Assembly: GCA_031553005.1 (NCBI GenBank)
Contig: JAVBMA010000072.1
Location: 1-8,953 of the forward strand
DNA length: 8,953 bases
DNA from: RGIG9379 sp031553005
GTDB taxonomy: Bacteria > Bacteroidota > Bacteroidia > Bacteroidales > Paludibacteraceae
Direction: 5' to 3'
Positions 1 through 6,019 of this stretch are shown here, piece after piece. A model generated the notes under the pieces. It did not search any database. It was not told the DNA's origin and was given only the letters and a program-made list of their open reading frames with translations. A program made the translations under genes and the position numbers. The first letter of the stretch is position 1; the number at the start of each line of letters is the position of its first letter.

Positions 1-9
1 ATACATTCA

Positions 10-158
10 GAGATTCCTCACTACGTTCGGAATGACATTTTGCGCGTATATTAAGAACAAGGAGGGAGATGAAGCGGCGGCGTTGCCGCCGCGTCATCTC
101 CTAAAGAGCAAACAGTAAAAGCCGGTCAATCCGAATGGTACGTAGTGGAATGAGGAAT
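10..158. repeat. Composite palindromic repeat with central GC-rich hairpin
   Basis: The left arm at 10-37 (GAGATTCCTC then CTACGTTCGGAATGACA) returns in reverse complement at about 124-158. In that copy two 5-nt insertions, TGGTA and GAATG, flank the conserved CGTAGTG. Between the arms sits a strong GC-rich hairpin (65-101). The arrangement arm, hairpin, inverted arm resembles a REP- or MITE-like intergenic element. A relative of the left arm occurs near the other end of the window at 8783-8812. No coding content is visible. Confidence 0.6.
65..101. repeat. Long GC-rich hairpin, 17-bp arms
   Basis: The arms are GGAGATGA-A-GCGGCGGC (65-81) and GCCGCCGC-G-TCATCTCC (85-101). They are perfectly complementary apart from one A/G mismatch and enclose a 3-nt loop GTT. 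The hairpin is far more GC-rich than the surrounding sequence. No T-run follows on either strand, so it does not look like a standard intrinsic terminator; it is more likely the core of a dispersed palindromic repeat. Confidence 0.75.
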
Positions 159-480
159 ACCCCAAAAGAAAGTTTTTAAAATAAAATTATTTTTTGTACT
201 TACAATCGTCATGAAAAAGAGCATGCTTTGTGAACAAATGGTTCTGTTTTGTTCTGTAATTTTTTCTTTTTTCTTGAATTATTGATGAAAAAGAGGATTT
301 CTTTCTTAATTAAAGAAACCTATAAAAATCTTCCGAACTCTCCTAACTCAAAGTCGCGCTCCGACTAGGGAAGAAAAGTAACTCAAAAGAATTCTCATAT
401 ATAAATAAGAAAAACCTTCTAAACACATATAAAAACAACTCCGGCAATATTCACACTTCCGTTTTTCTTGAATTATTTAC

Positions 481-488
481 TAAATTTG
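481..488 (+). promoter_or_regulatory. Bacteroidota -7 box for the barrel protein gene
   Basis: TAAATTTG matches the Bacteroidota -7 consensus TAnnTTTG exactly and is followed by GCAC. No clear TTTG lies 19-21 bp upstream; the nearest T-rich stretch (462-466) is too close. Transcription would start around 495, giving a leader of about 40 nt before the ATG at 533. Confidence 0.5.
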
Positions 489-532
489 CACGCTGTTGAT
501 TTTTTCTCTCAACCACATAAAACGTATCTTTT

Positions 533-1744
533 ATGGCAAATCCATACAAACAAATTCTCCTTTTATTCTTATGTTTTCTATGCACGACCAATATGGCTGC
601 CCAGAAAAACACAATCTATAAATTCAAGGGAGAAGTGGTTGGTGGGACGGTTTTAAACGACGAAGGCAATAGCCTCGGAATAGAAGCGGCACTGGAACTA
701 CCTTTGTATGGAAACCACAACTGGGAATATGCCTATAATTTTCCGACAGTCGGTTTTGCATTAGGCGGAATTCACCTCACCGGATTTAACTACCTAAACC
801 CTATCATCTACTTCAATCCCTATTTCAACTATCCGGTCATACACAAGCAGGGATTTTCGCTGAATGTTAAACTGGGAGCCGGAATTGCCATGACGGAAAC
901 CGGAAATTATGAAACAGGTTATATCTTTCCTTTAACCGGGCTGCTGACAGGCGGCATCAACACCGAAATCGCACTGGGAAAATTTTACGGGAACCCCTTA
1001 TCCCAATGGAGCATTACAATGGAAGTGAACGGGAAGTTTTTTCAGAACGGGAATGCTACAAAAAAATCCAAGGATATAAGCATTATCGACGGCGCTATCG
1101 GGATAAAGTATACGCCCAATGTCTATCCTCTTCCGGTAAGATATCCTTCCAAACCGGTAAGTCAAGCGCTGGCGCTGGAAGTATGTGCGCAAGGCGGTGT
1201 TAATCAGCTTTCGTCCGAAGACGACTATTATTACCCCAACGGTTCTCTTAATGTGGGATTCTATTTTCCTTTTTCCAACGTATACAGGTTGGGGGCAGGC
1301 GCCGATTTCTTTTACAACAGTATTTATGATGGCACACAACGTGAATATGGAAATAAGCGGTATAACTTTATCAAGGAAGATGACTTTTTGAATAAAATCA
1401 AGGCAGGCATATTCATTGCCAACGACATGACCATCAACCGCTTTATCGCCGGATTGCATGTAGGATTTTATGCCTTTTCGAATATAAAAGTGCCCGAATA
1501 TGACGAATCGGGAGAGAAAAATGACAACCTGATCGAAAACCTGCTTTATACCAAACTCGTAATGAAATATAAAGTTACTCCGAACTTTATGGTCAACGCC
1601 CAGTTTAAGTCCCATATGTTGGAAATGGAATGTTTTGAAATCGGATTCGGATATGCCATGCCTGAATTCAGCAAGCTTGTAAAAAATCCATTCAGGAATT
1701 TCTCTTTAAAGAAAAAAGACCCGAAAGAAATCAAAATCGATTAA
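533..1744 (+). CDS. PagL/acyloxyacyl hydrolase-like outer-membrane beta-barrel protein, probably catalytically dead
   Basis: This 403-residue protein begins with a Sec signal peptide (hydrophobic ILLLFLCFLC, likely cleavage after MAA before Q24). The rest is rich in alternating, aromatic-containing beta strands (e.g. residues 86-100, 107-120, 240-262, 365-378), consistent with an outer-membrane barrel. The layout matches the roughly 400-residue Bacteroidales proteins annotated as acyloxyacyl hydrolases of the PagL type, from memory of the family: an early W...YNFPTVGFALGG segment, a middle segment ending in NG, then a second half with GAGADFFYNS and a final FKSHMLEMECFEIGFGY segment. PagL enzymes remove acyl chains from lipid A using a His-Ser-Glu triad, with His and Ser in an HxSN motif. 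Here the equivalent stretch at 169-173 reads FFQNG, so His and Ser appear replaced by Phe and Gln while NG is kept. A degenerate or structural role is inferred. The protein could instead be a generic barrel of unknown function. The gene stands alone; an ATPase gene follows 80 bp downstream with its own promoter. Confidence 0.65.
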   Translation: MANPYKQILLLFLCFLCTTNMAAQKNTIYKFKGEVVGGTVLNDEGNSLGIEAALELPLYGNHNWEYAYNFPTVGFALGGIHLTGFNYLNPIIYFNPYFNYPVIHKQGFSLNVKLGAGIAMTETGNYETGYIFPLTGLLTGGINTEIALGKFYGNPLSQWSITMEVNGKFFQNGNATKKSKDISIIDGAIGIKYTPNVYPLPVRYPSKPVSQALALEVCAQGGVNQLSSEDDYYYPNGSLNVGFYFPFSNVYRLGAGADFFYNSIYDGTQREYGNKRYNFIKEDDFLNKIKAGIFIANDMTINRFIAGLHVGFYAFSNIKVPEYDESGEKNDNLIENLLYTKLVMKYKVTPNFMVNAQFKSHMLEMECFEIGFGYAMPEFSKLVKNPFRNFSLKKKDPKEIKID

Positions 1745-1787
1745 AATTTCTTTCTGAAAGAGAAAAGGTATTTTTGCTTATTTTTTA

Positions 1788-1795
1788 TATTTTTG
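1788..1795 (+). promoter_or_regulatory. Likely -7 box for the YifB/ComM gene
   Basis: TATTTTTG fits TAnnTTTG. A second match, also TATTTTTG, lies at 1769-1776. Neither has a well spaced TTTG -33 box. Transcription from the downstream box would begin near 1802, so the in-frame ATG at 1774 would not be on the mRNA. This supports initiation at 1825 with a leader of about 25 nt. Confidence 0.45.
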
Positions 1796-1824
1796 CGCAA
1801 ATAAAAAATAAACCTGTTTGCAAT

Positions 1825-3363
1825 ATGCTTGTTAAAACTTATGGCGCAGCCGTGCAAGGCATCCATGCCACTACCATCACTATCGAAGTAAACGTTTCCC
1901 AAGGCATCAAATTTTTTCTGGTCGGATTGCCGGATAGCGCAGTCAAAGAGAGTCACGAACGGATTGTCTCCGCTTTACAAATGATTGGGCTGAAACTACC
2001 CAAATATCAGACTGTAGTCAATATGGCTCCTGCCGACATCCGCAAAGAAGGCTCTTCGTATGATTTACCAATTGCTATCGGGATACTGGCGGCAGCCGAA
2101 AAGATGAGTCATACGGAACTGGATAAATACATCATGATGGGCGAACTTTCGCTGGACGGAACACTGCAACCTCTCAAAGGTGTATTACCCATTGCTATAA
2201 AAGCCCGCGAAGAAAAGTTCAAAGGATTTATCCTTCCCAAACAAAACGCCAAAGAAGCCGCCGTTGTCAATAACCTGGAAGTTTTCGGAGTTGAAAACCT
2301 GAAAGAGGTTATTGATTTTTTAAACGGCAACATAAAATTAGAACCGACAGTAGTAGATACGCGTAGCGAATTTTACCAGAGCTTCGGAGAATTCGAGCTT
2401 GATTTTTCAGATGTCAAAGGACAGGAAAACGTTAAACGCGCTTTCGAAGTTGCTGCCGCCGGAGGACACAATATTATCCTGATAGGGCCTCCCGGAGCAG
2501 GAAAGTCAATGCTCGCCAAACGGATTCCGACTATACTTCCGCCATTAACCCTGCACGAAGCGCTGGAAACCACCAAAATACATTCGGTAGCCGGAAAAAT
2601 AGATAAAGAGACATCGTTGATGTCGCAACGCCCCTTCCGGAGTCCGCACCACACAATCTCGGATGTCGCGCTAGTCGGAGGCGGAGGATTCCCGCAACCG
2701 GGAGAAATATCGCTCGCCCACCACGGAGTCCTGTTTCTGGATGAGTTGCCCGAATTCAAAAGAACAGTTCTCGAAGTGATGCGCCAACCCTTAGAAGACC
2801 GGAGAATCACTATTTCAAGAGCAAAATCGACTATCGAGTACCCTGCCAGTTTCATGCTCGTCGCCTCGATGAACCCTTGCCCTTGCGGTTATTATAACCA
2901 TCCAGAAAAACAATGTGTTTGCGGTCCCGGAATGGTACAAAAATACCTCAGCCGCATTTCCGGCCCATTACTTGACAGGATTGATATCCACATCGAAATT
3001 GTTCCCGTTCCATTCGAAAAACTGGCAGACTCAAATATTTCCGAAACAAGCGAAGCCGTTCGTCAGCGGGTTATAAAAGCCAGAAAAATACAACAAGAGA
3101 GGTTTAAGGATTCTTCAAATACGTATTGTAATGCCCAAATGAGTTCGAAACAATTGCGCCAATATGCCGTACCGGACGAAGCTGCCCTGATATTGCTAAA
3201 AAATGCCATGTTGAAATTAAATCTTTCCGCCCGCGCTTACGACCGGATATTAAAAGTATCGCGGACAATCGCCGACTTGGATAATTCGGAAAATATTGGA
3301 ACCAGTCATATCTCGGAAGCTATCAACTATAGGAATCTGGATAGGGAAGGCTGGGCAGGATAG
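1825..3363 (+). CDS. comM: YifB/ComM family Mg-chelatase-like AAA+ ATPase
   Basis: The product is 512 residues, the usual length for the family. ComM is a hexameric helicase that promotes branch migration during natural transformation in Vibrio and relatives; in bacteria not known to be competent its role is unclear. Visible parts are: an N-terminal ChlI-like domain (about 1-170, starting MLVKTYGAAVQGI, with VGLPDSAVKESHERI at 33-47 and VNMAPADIRKEG at 65-76); the AAA+ core with Walker A GPPGAGKS (221-228), FRSPHHT (271-277), Walker B VLFLDE (302-307), a sensor-type ASMN (347-350) and LLDRID (382-387); a four-Cys motif CPCG...CVC (Cys 352, 354, 364, 366) that may bind zinc; and a C-terminal helical domain with LSARAYDRILKVSRTIADL. 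An upstream in-frame ATG at 1774 would add 17 residues, but it lies within promoter-like sequence and the family begins MLVKTY-like, so 1825 is chosen. The gene appears intact and monocistronic. Confidence 0.95.
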   Translation: MLVKTYGAAVQGIHATTITIEVNVSQGIKFFLVGLPDSAVKESHERIVSALQMIGLKLPKYQTVVNMAPADIRKEGSSYDLPIAIGILAAAEKMSHTELDKYIMMGELSLDGTLQPLKGVLPIAIKAREEKFKGFILPKQNAKEAAVVNNLEVFGVENLKEVIDFLNGNIKLEPTVVDTRSEFYQSFGEFELDFSDVKGQENVKRAFEVAAAGGHNIILIGPPGAGKSMLAKRIPTILPPLTLHEALETTKIHSVAGKIDKETSLMSQRPFRSPHHTISDVALVGGGGFPQPGEISLAHHGVLFLDELPEFKRTVLEVMRQPLEDRRITISRAKSTIEYPASFMLVASMNPCPCGYYNHPEKQCVCGPGMVQKYLSRISGPLLDRIDIHIEIVPVPFEKLADSNISETSEAVRQRVIKARKIQQERFKDSSNTYCNAQMSSKQLRQYAVPDEAALILLKNAMLKLNLSARAYDRILKVSRTIADLDNSENIGTSHISEAINYRNLDREGWAG

Positions 3364-3590
3364 GTATAAATCAAAAAAGATTGCTTATCCGTAATACTTA
3401 AAGAAAATTATTGCAGATAAACATCAAAAAGCTATTATTACTTTTTAAACCATTTAAGATAATTAACTTTTCATGCAATTAAATTTACATGTCAAAAAGC
3501 ACAAATAAAAACCCGAAATATTACTAATAAATGTAATAAACAACATCTAATAATATCATATATCATAATTTTATAAAATTTACATATTTA

Positions 3591-3622
3591 TTTGTTTGTT
3601 ATATTATCTTTTTTTACATTTG
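3591..3622 (+). promoter_or_regulatory. Consensus Bacteroidota promoter (TTTG-N20-TACATTTG)
   Basis: A TTTG -33 box at 3591-3594 is followed after 20 bp by TACATTTG at 3615-3622, which matches TAnnTTTG perfectly. This is the only promoter in the window with both boxes and correct spacing. The start site would be near 3629. The next gene begins only at 3870, which implies a long untranslated leader or a separate small RNA. Confidence 0.75.
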
Positions 3623-3628
3623 CACCAA

Positions 3629-3869
3629 ACACAAATTCTACCTGATTAATAACAGTCTAAACATTGCCAGTTTTGTTTATCGGCAATAAATCACCAAATT
3701 TTAATAGTAGAATATTGTTTTATACCTCTTTGATATTTATTAAAGATTTAACACATAAAACGAAAACAGCTATAATCTATCATAAAAGGGTTGTTTTATT
3801 GTCGTAAATAAACTGAACCACGCGACAAGAAAAATAAGGAGTAGGTATAATTAATTTAATTTTATTTTC
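3629..3869 (+). promoter_or_regulatory. Putative 240-nt ATG-free leader (5' UTR or small RNA)
   Basis: The stretch between the inferred transcription start and the lipoprotein ATG has no ATG in any frame, which is unusual for AT-rich DNA of this length. It holds short inverted repeats: ATTGCC/GGCAAT (3663-3668 with 3682-3687) and TTGTCG/CGACAA (3799-3804 with 3823-3828). The purine run AAGGAG at 3836-3841 lies 28 nt before the start codon, too far for a normal ribosome binding site. I recognise no known riboswitch. A regulatory leader is an inference. Confidence 0.4.
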
Positions 3870-4124
3870 ATGAAAAAATTATTTTTATCAATTGGTTGTG
3901 CTGCTATTTTAGCAATGAGTACGTTGGCAGTTTCTTGTAAAAAAGATGACGACAGCGATTTCGACAAAGGGAAAAAAGCAGGTAAAGAATACTGCGAATG
4001 TATGGAGAAAGCAATGGCTGACGAATCGTCAACAATGGACTGTGATGACTCTAAAATAAGTGGAACATCATTCAGTGTTAACTATATATTAGGTGTTTCA
4101 GAAGGAATGTCTAGCTGCAATTAA
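3870..4124 (+). CDS. Small Cys-containing lipoprotein, function unknown
   Basis: This is an 84-residue protein with a lipoprotein signal peptide: MKK, a hydrophobic core to about residue 19, then AVSC with lipidation at Cys23. The mature chain starts CKKDDDSD. An acidic run just after the lipidated Cys is typical of surface-export signals in Bacteroidota, so placement on the outer face of the outer membrane is plausible (inference). The mature part of about 60 residues has four more cysteines (42, 44, 58, 83), with CEC at 42-44, so two disulfides are possible. It is otherwise polar, acidic and Ser-rich. I do not recognise a domain or function. The gene is a self-contained unit: a consensus promoter lies 250 bp upstream and a strong terminator begins 27 bp after the stop codon, so it may be well expressed. 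The start is fixed by the signal peptide. Confidence 0.85.
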   Translation: MKKLFLSIGCAAILAMSTLAVSCKKDDDSDFDKGKKAGKEYCECMEKAMADESSTMDCDDSKISGTSFSVNYILGVSEGMSSCN

Positions 4125-4151
4125 TAAATCAGCTATCTTTTAACATTTTCG

Positions 4152-4186
4152 AAGTGTGAGATTGAAAAGTCTCACACTTTTTGTTT
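4152..4186 (+). terminator. Intrinsic terminator of the lipoprotein gene
   Basis: A perfect 10-bp stem, AAGTGTGAGA (4152-4161) with TCTCACACTT (4170-4179), encloses the 8-nt loop TTGAAAAG. It is followed by the T-rich run TTTGTTT, which overlaps the end of the stem. It starts 27 bp after the stop codon of the small lipoprotein. Confidence 0.9.
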
Positions 4187-4224
4187 GCACTTCTTTATTA
4201 AACAGAAACAATAAGTAATTATTT

Positions 4225-4497
4225 ATGCGAATCAGTAGTTAAATATTATTGGAATTTAGCCCAATCGGGCTTGACTTTCATAACCTTAGGTAAGCGAAGC
4301 GCAACCTAAAGGTTACATAGCAACTACTCATTTTGCATGAACCAAAGGTCAGCGAAGCTAAAGGCAAGACTTACGCTCGGCAAATCCTGCCTTTCAGGCA
4401 GATGTCGCTCTTTCTCTATTTTCCGCAGGTTACGATTCGCTTACCTACGGTTATGAATATTTGGCTTTTCAAGCTCTTCTCAACTACTGATTCGCAT
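4225..4497. mobile_element. MITE-like element 1 (about 270 bp, perfect 14-16 bp TIRs)
   Basis: The termini are a perfect inverted repeat: ATGCGAATCAGTAGTT (4225-4240) and AACTACTGATTCGCAT (4482-4497). They are flanked by the direct repeat ATTATTTA (4218-4225 and 4496-4503), so the likely element is 4227-4495 with 14-bp TIRs and an 8-9 bp target duplication. Internally, a unit of the form AACCnnAGGTnAGCGAAnC occurs three times: forward at 4282-4299 and 4340-4357, and reversed within 4423-4450. The first and third copies fold as hairpins, such as TAACCTTAGGT (4281-4291) with ACCTAAAGGTTA (4304-4315). Other hairpins are AGCCC-AATC-GGGCT (4258-4271) and CTGCCT-TTC-AGGCAG (4387-4401). A degenerate copy of the right terminus at 4321-4338 (CAACTACTCATTTTGCAT) suggests a nested or composite origin. 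There is no transposase gene, so it would be mobilised in trans, if it is mobile at all. Confidence 0.75.
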
Positions 4498-4540
4498 TAT
4501 TTACAAAATATTTTATAATTACTCATATTTAGATCAGGTA

Positions 4541-4571
4541 AAGCATAAATATCCACTTTCAATTTATGCTT
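4541..4571. repeat. Hairpin-forming inverted repeat, 10-bp arms
   Basis: AAGCATAAAT (4541-4550) is the exact reverse complement of ATTTATGCTT (4562-4571), with an 11-nt loop. It lies between MITE-like element 1 and the dehydrogenase promoter. No T-run follows it, so a terminator is not favoured; an operator or remnant repeat is possible. Confidence 0.5.
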
Positions 4572-4654
4572 CTTGACAATCCCCCAATATCCTTCCACAT
4601 CCAGAAAAAACAGAAGATATTCCAACTCAACTAAAATCCAAATACCCGTCCTTT

Positions 4655-4689
4655 ACTTTCAACTCTCAATTTTCACCTTTCACCTTTCA
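4655..4689 (+). repeat. Heptad tandem repeat (ACTTTCA type), 5 units
   Basis: Five in-phase 7-mers read ACTTTCA, ACTCTCA, ATTTTCA, CCTTTCA, CCTTTCA. Each ends in TCA. The array lies upstream of the dehydrogenase gene, and its last unit supplies the TTTC that sits at the -33 position of the likely promoter. A second array of the same heptad family lies just before the TPR gene (6590-6624). Confidence 0.8.
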
Positions 4690-4715
4690 AATTCCGACTT
4701 TCTTTTCTATTTTTG
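4685..4715 (+). promoter_or_regulatory. Likely promoter of the dehydrogenase gene
   Basis: The -7 box TATTTTTG (4708-4715) fits TAnnTTTG. TTTC at 4685-4688, a one-base variant of TTTG, lies 19 bp upstream. The predicted start near 4722 would leave a leader of about 20 nt. The -33 element is part of the final heptad repeat. Confidence 0.55.
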
Positions 4716-4741
4716 TTTACAACAAAAAATAAAACAGACAA

Positions 4742-5911
4742 ATGGAAAATTTTACATTCTACAGTCCGACCTGTTTTGTATTCGGAAAAGAAACAGAATC
4801 AACAGCAGGCCAATATATTAAGAAATTTGGTGGAACAAAAGTATTGATACACTATGGTGGAGGCTCCGTTATTAAGAGCGGATTACTTGACCGGGTAAAA
4901 CAATCATTGAAAGCTCAAAATATCCCATACGTGGAATTGGGAGGAGTAAAACCCAATCCGCGTAGCGGGCTTGTATACGAAGGTATCGAACTTTGCCGGA
5001 AAGAGAAAGTCGACTTTATTCTGCCTGTCGGCGGAGGCAGCGCTATTGATTCGGCAAAAGCCATCGCAGCGGGAGTCCCTTATTCGGGCGATTTCTGGGA
5101 TCTGTTTGAAGGCAAACCGATAGAAAAAGCCTTACCGGTAGGGACTGTCCTGACGATAGCCGCCGCCGGAAGCGAAGGTTCGGGTGATGCAGTCGTAACA
5201 AAAGAAGAAGGAATGCTGAAAAGAGGCATGGGCAGCGATCTGTTGCGTCCGGTATTCTCAATCCTCAACCCGGAACTTACCTGTACCCTTCCCGCTTACC
5301 AAACAGCCTGCGGAGCAGTCGACATCATGGCACATGTTTTTGAACGGTATTTTACAAATACGTCTGACGTAGAAGTTACCGACCGCCTTTGTGAAGCTAT
5401 CCTGCTGACAATGGTAAAGGAAACGCCAAAAGCAATTGCCAACCCGACCGATTACGGCGCACGTGCAAATATAATGTGGGCAGGAATGGTAGCACATAAC
5501 AATATCTGCGGTGTCGGACGCGAACAGGACTGGTCAAGCCACGTAATGGAACATGAACTCTCAGCCCTATACGATGTAGCACACGGTGCGGGGCTCGCAG
5601 TTATGTTTCCGGCATGGATGAAGTATGTAATGCATCACGATGTGCATCGCTTTGCACAGTTAGCCGAACGTGTATGGGGTTGCAATATGAATGAAACAGC
5701 CCCCGAAGAAACCGCCAAAGAAGGCATCCAGTGTTTTGAAAATTTCCTAAAACTAATAGGCATGCCTACCACATTTGCCGAAATAGGAGCTAAAGCCGAA
5801 GATATTCCTTTTCTGGTTAAAAACATTGGGCTTAAGGAACATAGAAGCCTCGGTTCTTTTGTAAAGCTAAAGCAAAAAGATATAACCAATATATATAGAC
5901 TGGCTTTATAA
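4742..5911 (+). CDS. yqhD: YqhD/BdhA-type NADPH-dependent iron-containing alcohol (butanol) dehydrogenase
   Basis: The product is 389 residues, the family length (E. coli YqhD has 387). These cytosolic enzymes reduce aldehydes such as butanal, acrolein and glyoxal to alcohols with NADPH, and serve detoxification or fermentative redox balance. Visible signatures are the N-terminal FYSPTCFVFGK, the cofactor-binding GGGS at 39-42 and PVGGGSAIDSAKAIA at 95-109, and the metal ligands Asp194 and His198 (in CGAVDIMAHVFERYF), His267 (SSHVMEHELSALYD) and His281 (VAHGAGLA). The ligand positions are numerically the same as those of E. coli YqhD. Another useful signature is GSEGSGDAVVT at 143-153. The start has no Shine-Dalgarno site, as expected in this phylum, and the family N-terminus fits. 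The gene is intact and monocistronic, with MITE-like elements on both sides. The true substrate cannot be told from sequence. Confidence 0.95.
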   Translation: MENFTFYSPTCFVFGKETESTAGQYIKKFGGTKVLIHYGGGSVIKSGLLDRVKQSLKAQNIPYVELGGVKPNPRSGLVYEGIELCRKEKVDFILPVGGGSAIDSAKAIAAGVPYSGDFWDLFEGKPIEKALPVGTVLTIAAAGSEGSGDAVVTKEEGMLKRGMGSDLLRPVFSILNPELTCTLPAYQTACGAVDIMAHVFERYFTNTSDVEVTDRLCEAILLTMVKETPKAIANPTDYGARANIMWAGMVAHNNICGVGREQDWSSHVMEHELSALYDVAHGAGLAVMFPAWMKYVMHHDVHRFAQLAERVWGCNMNETAPEETAKEGIQCFENFLKLIGMPTTFAEIGAKAEDIPFLVKNIGLKEHRSLGSFVKLKQKDITNIYRLAL

Positions 5912-5927
5912 AAATATTAACTATTCA

Positions 5928-6003
5928 AAGTTATAAGTTTTAAGTTCTGCGTTCTATATCACAAGTTTATACTTGCTAAAACATAGAATATAGGACTTAA
6001 AAC
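5928..6003. repeat. Imperfect inverted repeat with AAGTTNT heptads downstream of the dehydrogenase
   Basis: Arms at 5937-5957 and 5983-6003 match in reverse complement at 17 of 21 positions. The spacer contains a small perfect hairpin, CAAGT-TTAT-ACTTG (5962-5975). The left arm overlaps three heptads AAGTTAT, AAGTTTT, AAGTTCT (5928-5948), whose reverse complement shares the AACTT core of the ACTTTCA arrays. It begins 16 bp after the stop codon and may act as a factor-independent fold at the transcript end, although no T-run follows. Confidence 0.5.
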
Positions 6004-6019
6004 GTAAATAAAAAAATAT

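Larger units (their letters stand above)
1..532. other. Gene-poor left edge, repeat-rich intergenic region
   Basis: No convincing gene lies in this 532-bp stretch. Its first 160 bp form a composite palindrome (listed separately). The rest is AT-rich DNA. A 16-bp sequence, TTTTTCTTGAATTATT, occurs twice in direct orientation at 268-283 and 462-477; the second copy lies just upstream of the -7 box of the next gene. A tiny frame at 211-285 encodes 24 mostly hydrophobic residues but has no supporting signal. The left border probably coincides with an assembly break in a dispersed repeat (inference). Confidence 0.6.
3364..3869 (+). other. 506-bp intergenic region with promoter and long leader
   Basis: No gene is visible. 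The left 225 bp are very AT-rich with no strong terminator after the ATPase gene. The right part holds a consensus promoter (3591-3622) and the inferred leader of the lipoprotein gene. No tRNA-like or CRISPR-like structure is seen. Confidence 0.6.
4125..4741. other. 617-bp intergenic region: terminator, MITE-like element, heptads, promoter
   Basis: From left to right this region contains the lipoprotein terminator, a MITE-like element (4225-4497), a 10-bp-arm hairpin (4541-4571), five heptads (4655-4689) and a promoter for the dehydrogenase gene. Reading frames crossing it (4333-4518 and 4573-4821) are translations of repeats and are not regarded as genes. Confidence 0.65.

Noticed and set aside
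61..101. GC-rich hairpin as an intrinsic terminator
   Set aside because: No T-run follows on either strand and no adjacent gene ends there.
211..285. Tiny 24-residue hydrophobic frame starting MKKSMLCEQM
   Set aside because: It is very short, has no exact TAnnTTTG box and no family resemblance, and sits in AT-rich DNA where such frames arise by chance.
998..1615. 205-residue antisense frame opposite the barrel gene
   Set aside because: It lies fully inside a well supported gene, has no recognisable domain or promoter, and is a codon-bias shadow.
2373..2855. 160-residue antisense frame opposite the ComM gene
   Set aside because: It overlaps the AAA+ core of a clear family member; its composition (Ser/Pro/Arg-rich) is typical of an antisense shadow.
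3836..3841. AAGGAG as a Shine-Dalgarno site for the lipoprotein
   Set aside because: It is 28 nt from the ATG, far beyond functional spacing, and Bacteroidota mostly do not use such sites.
4225..4497. CRISPR-like array from the repeated AGCGAAGC units
   Set aside because: Only three units, in mixed orientation and with irregular spacing; TIRs and flanking duplications explain them better.
4333..4518. 61-residue frame within the MITE-like element
   Set aside because: It is a translation of the inverted-repeat units and crosses the right TIR; no signal supports a protein.
4573..4821. 82-residue frame spanning the heptads and the start of the dehydrogenase gene
   Set aside because: It reads through the heptad array and overlaps the true dehydrogenase start in another frame.
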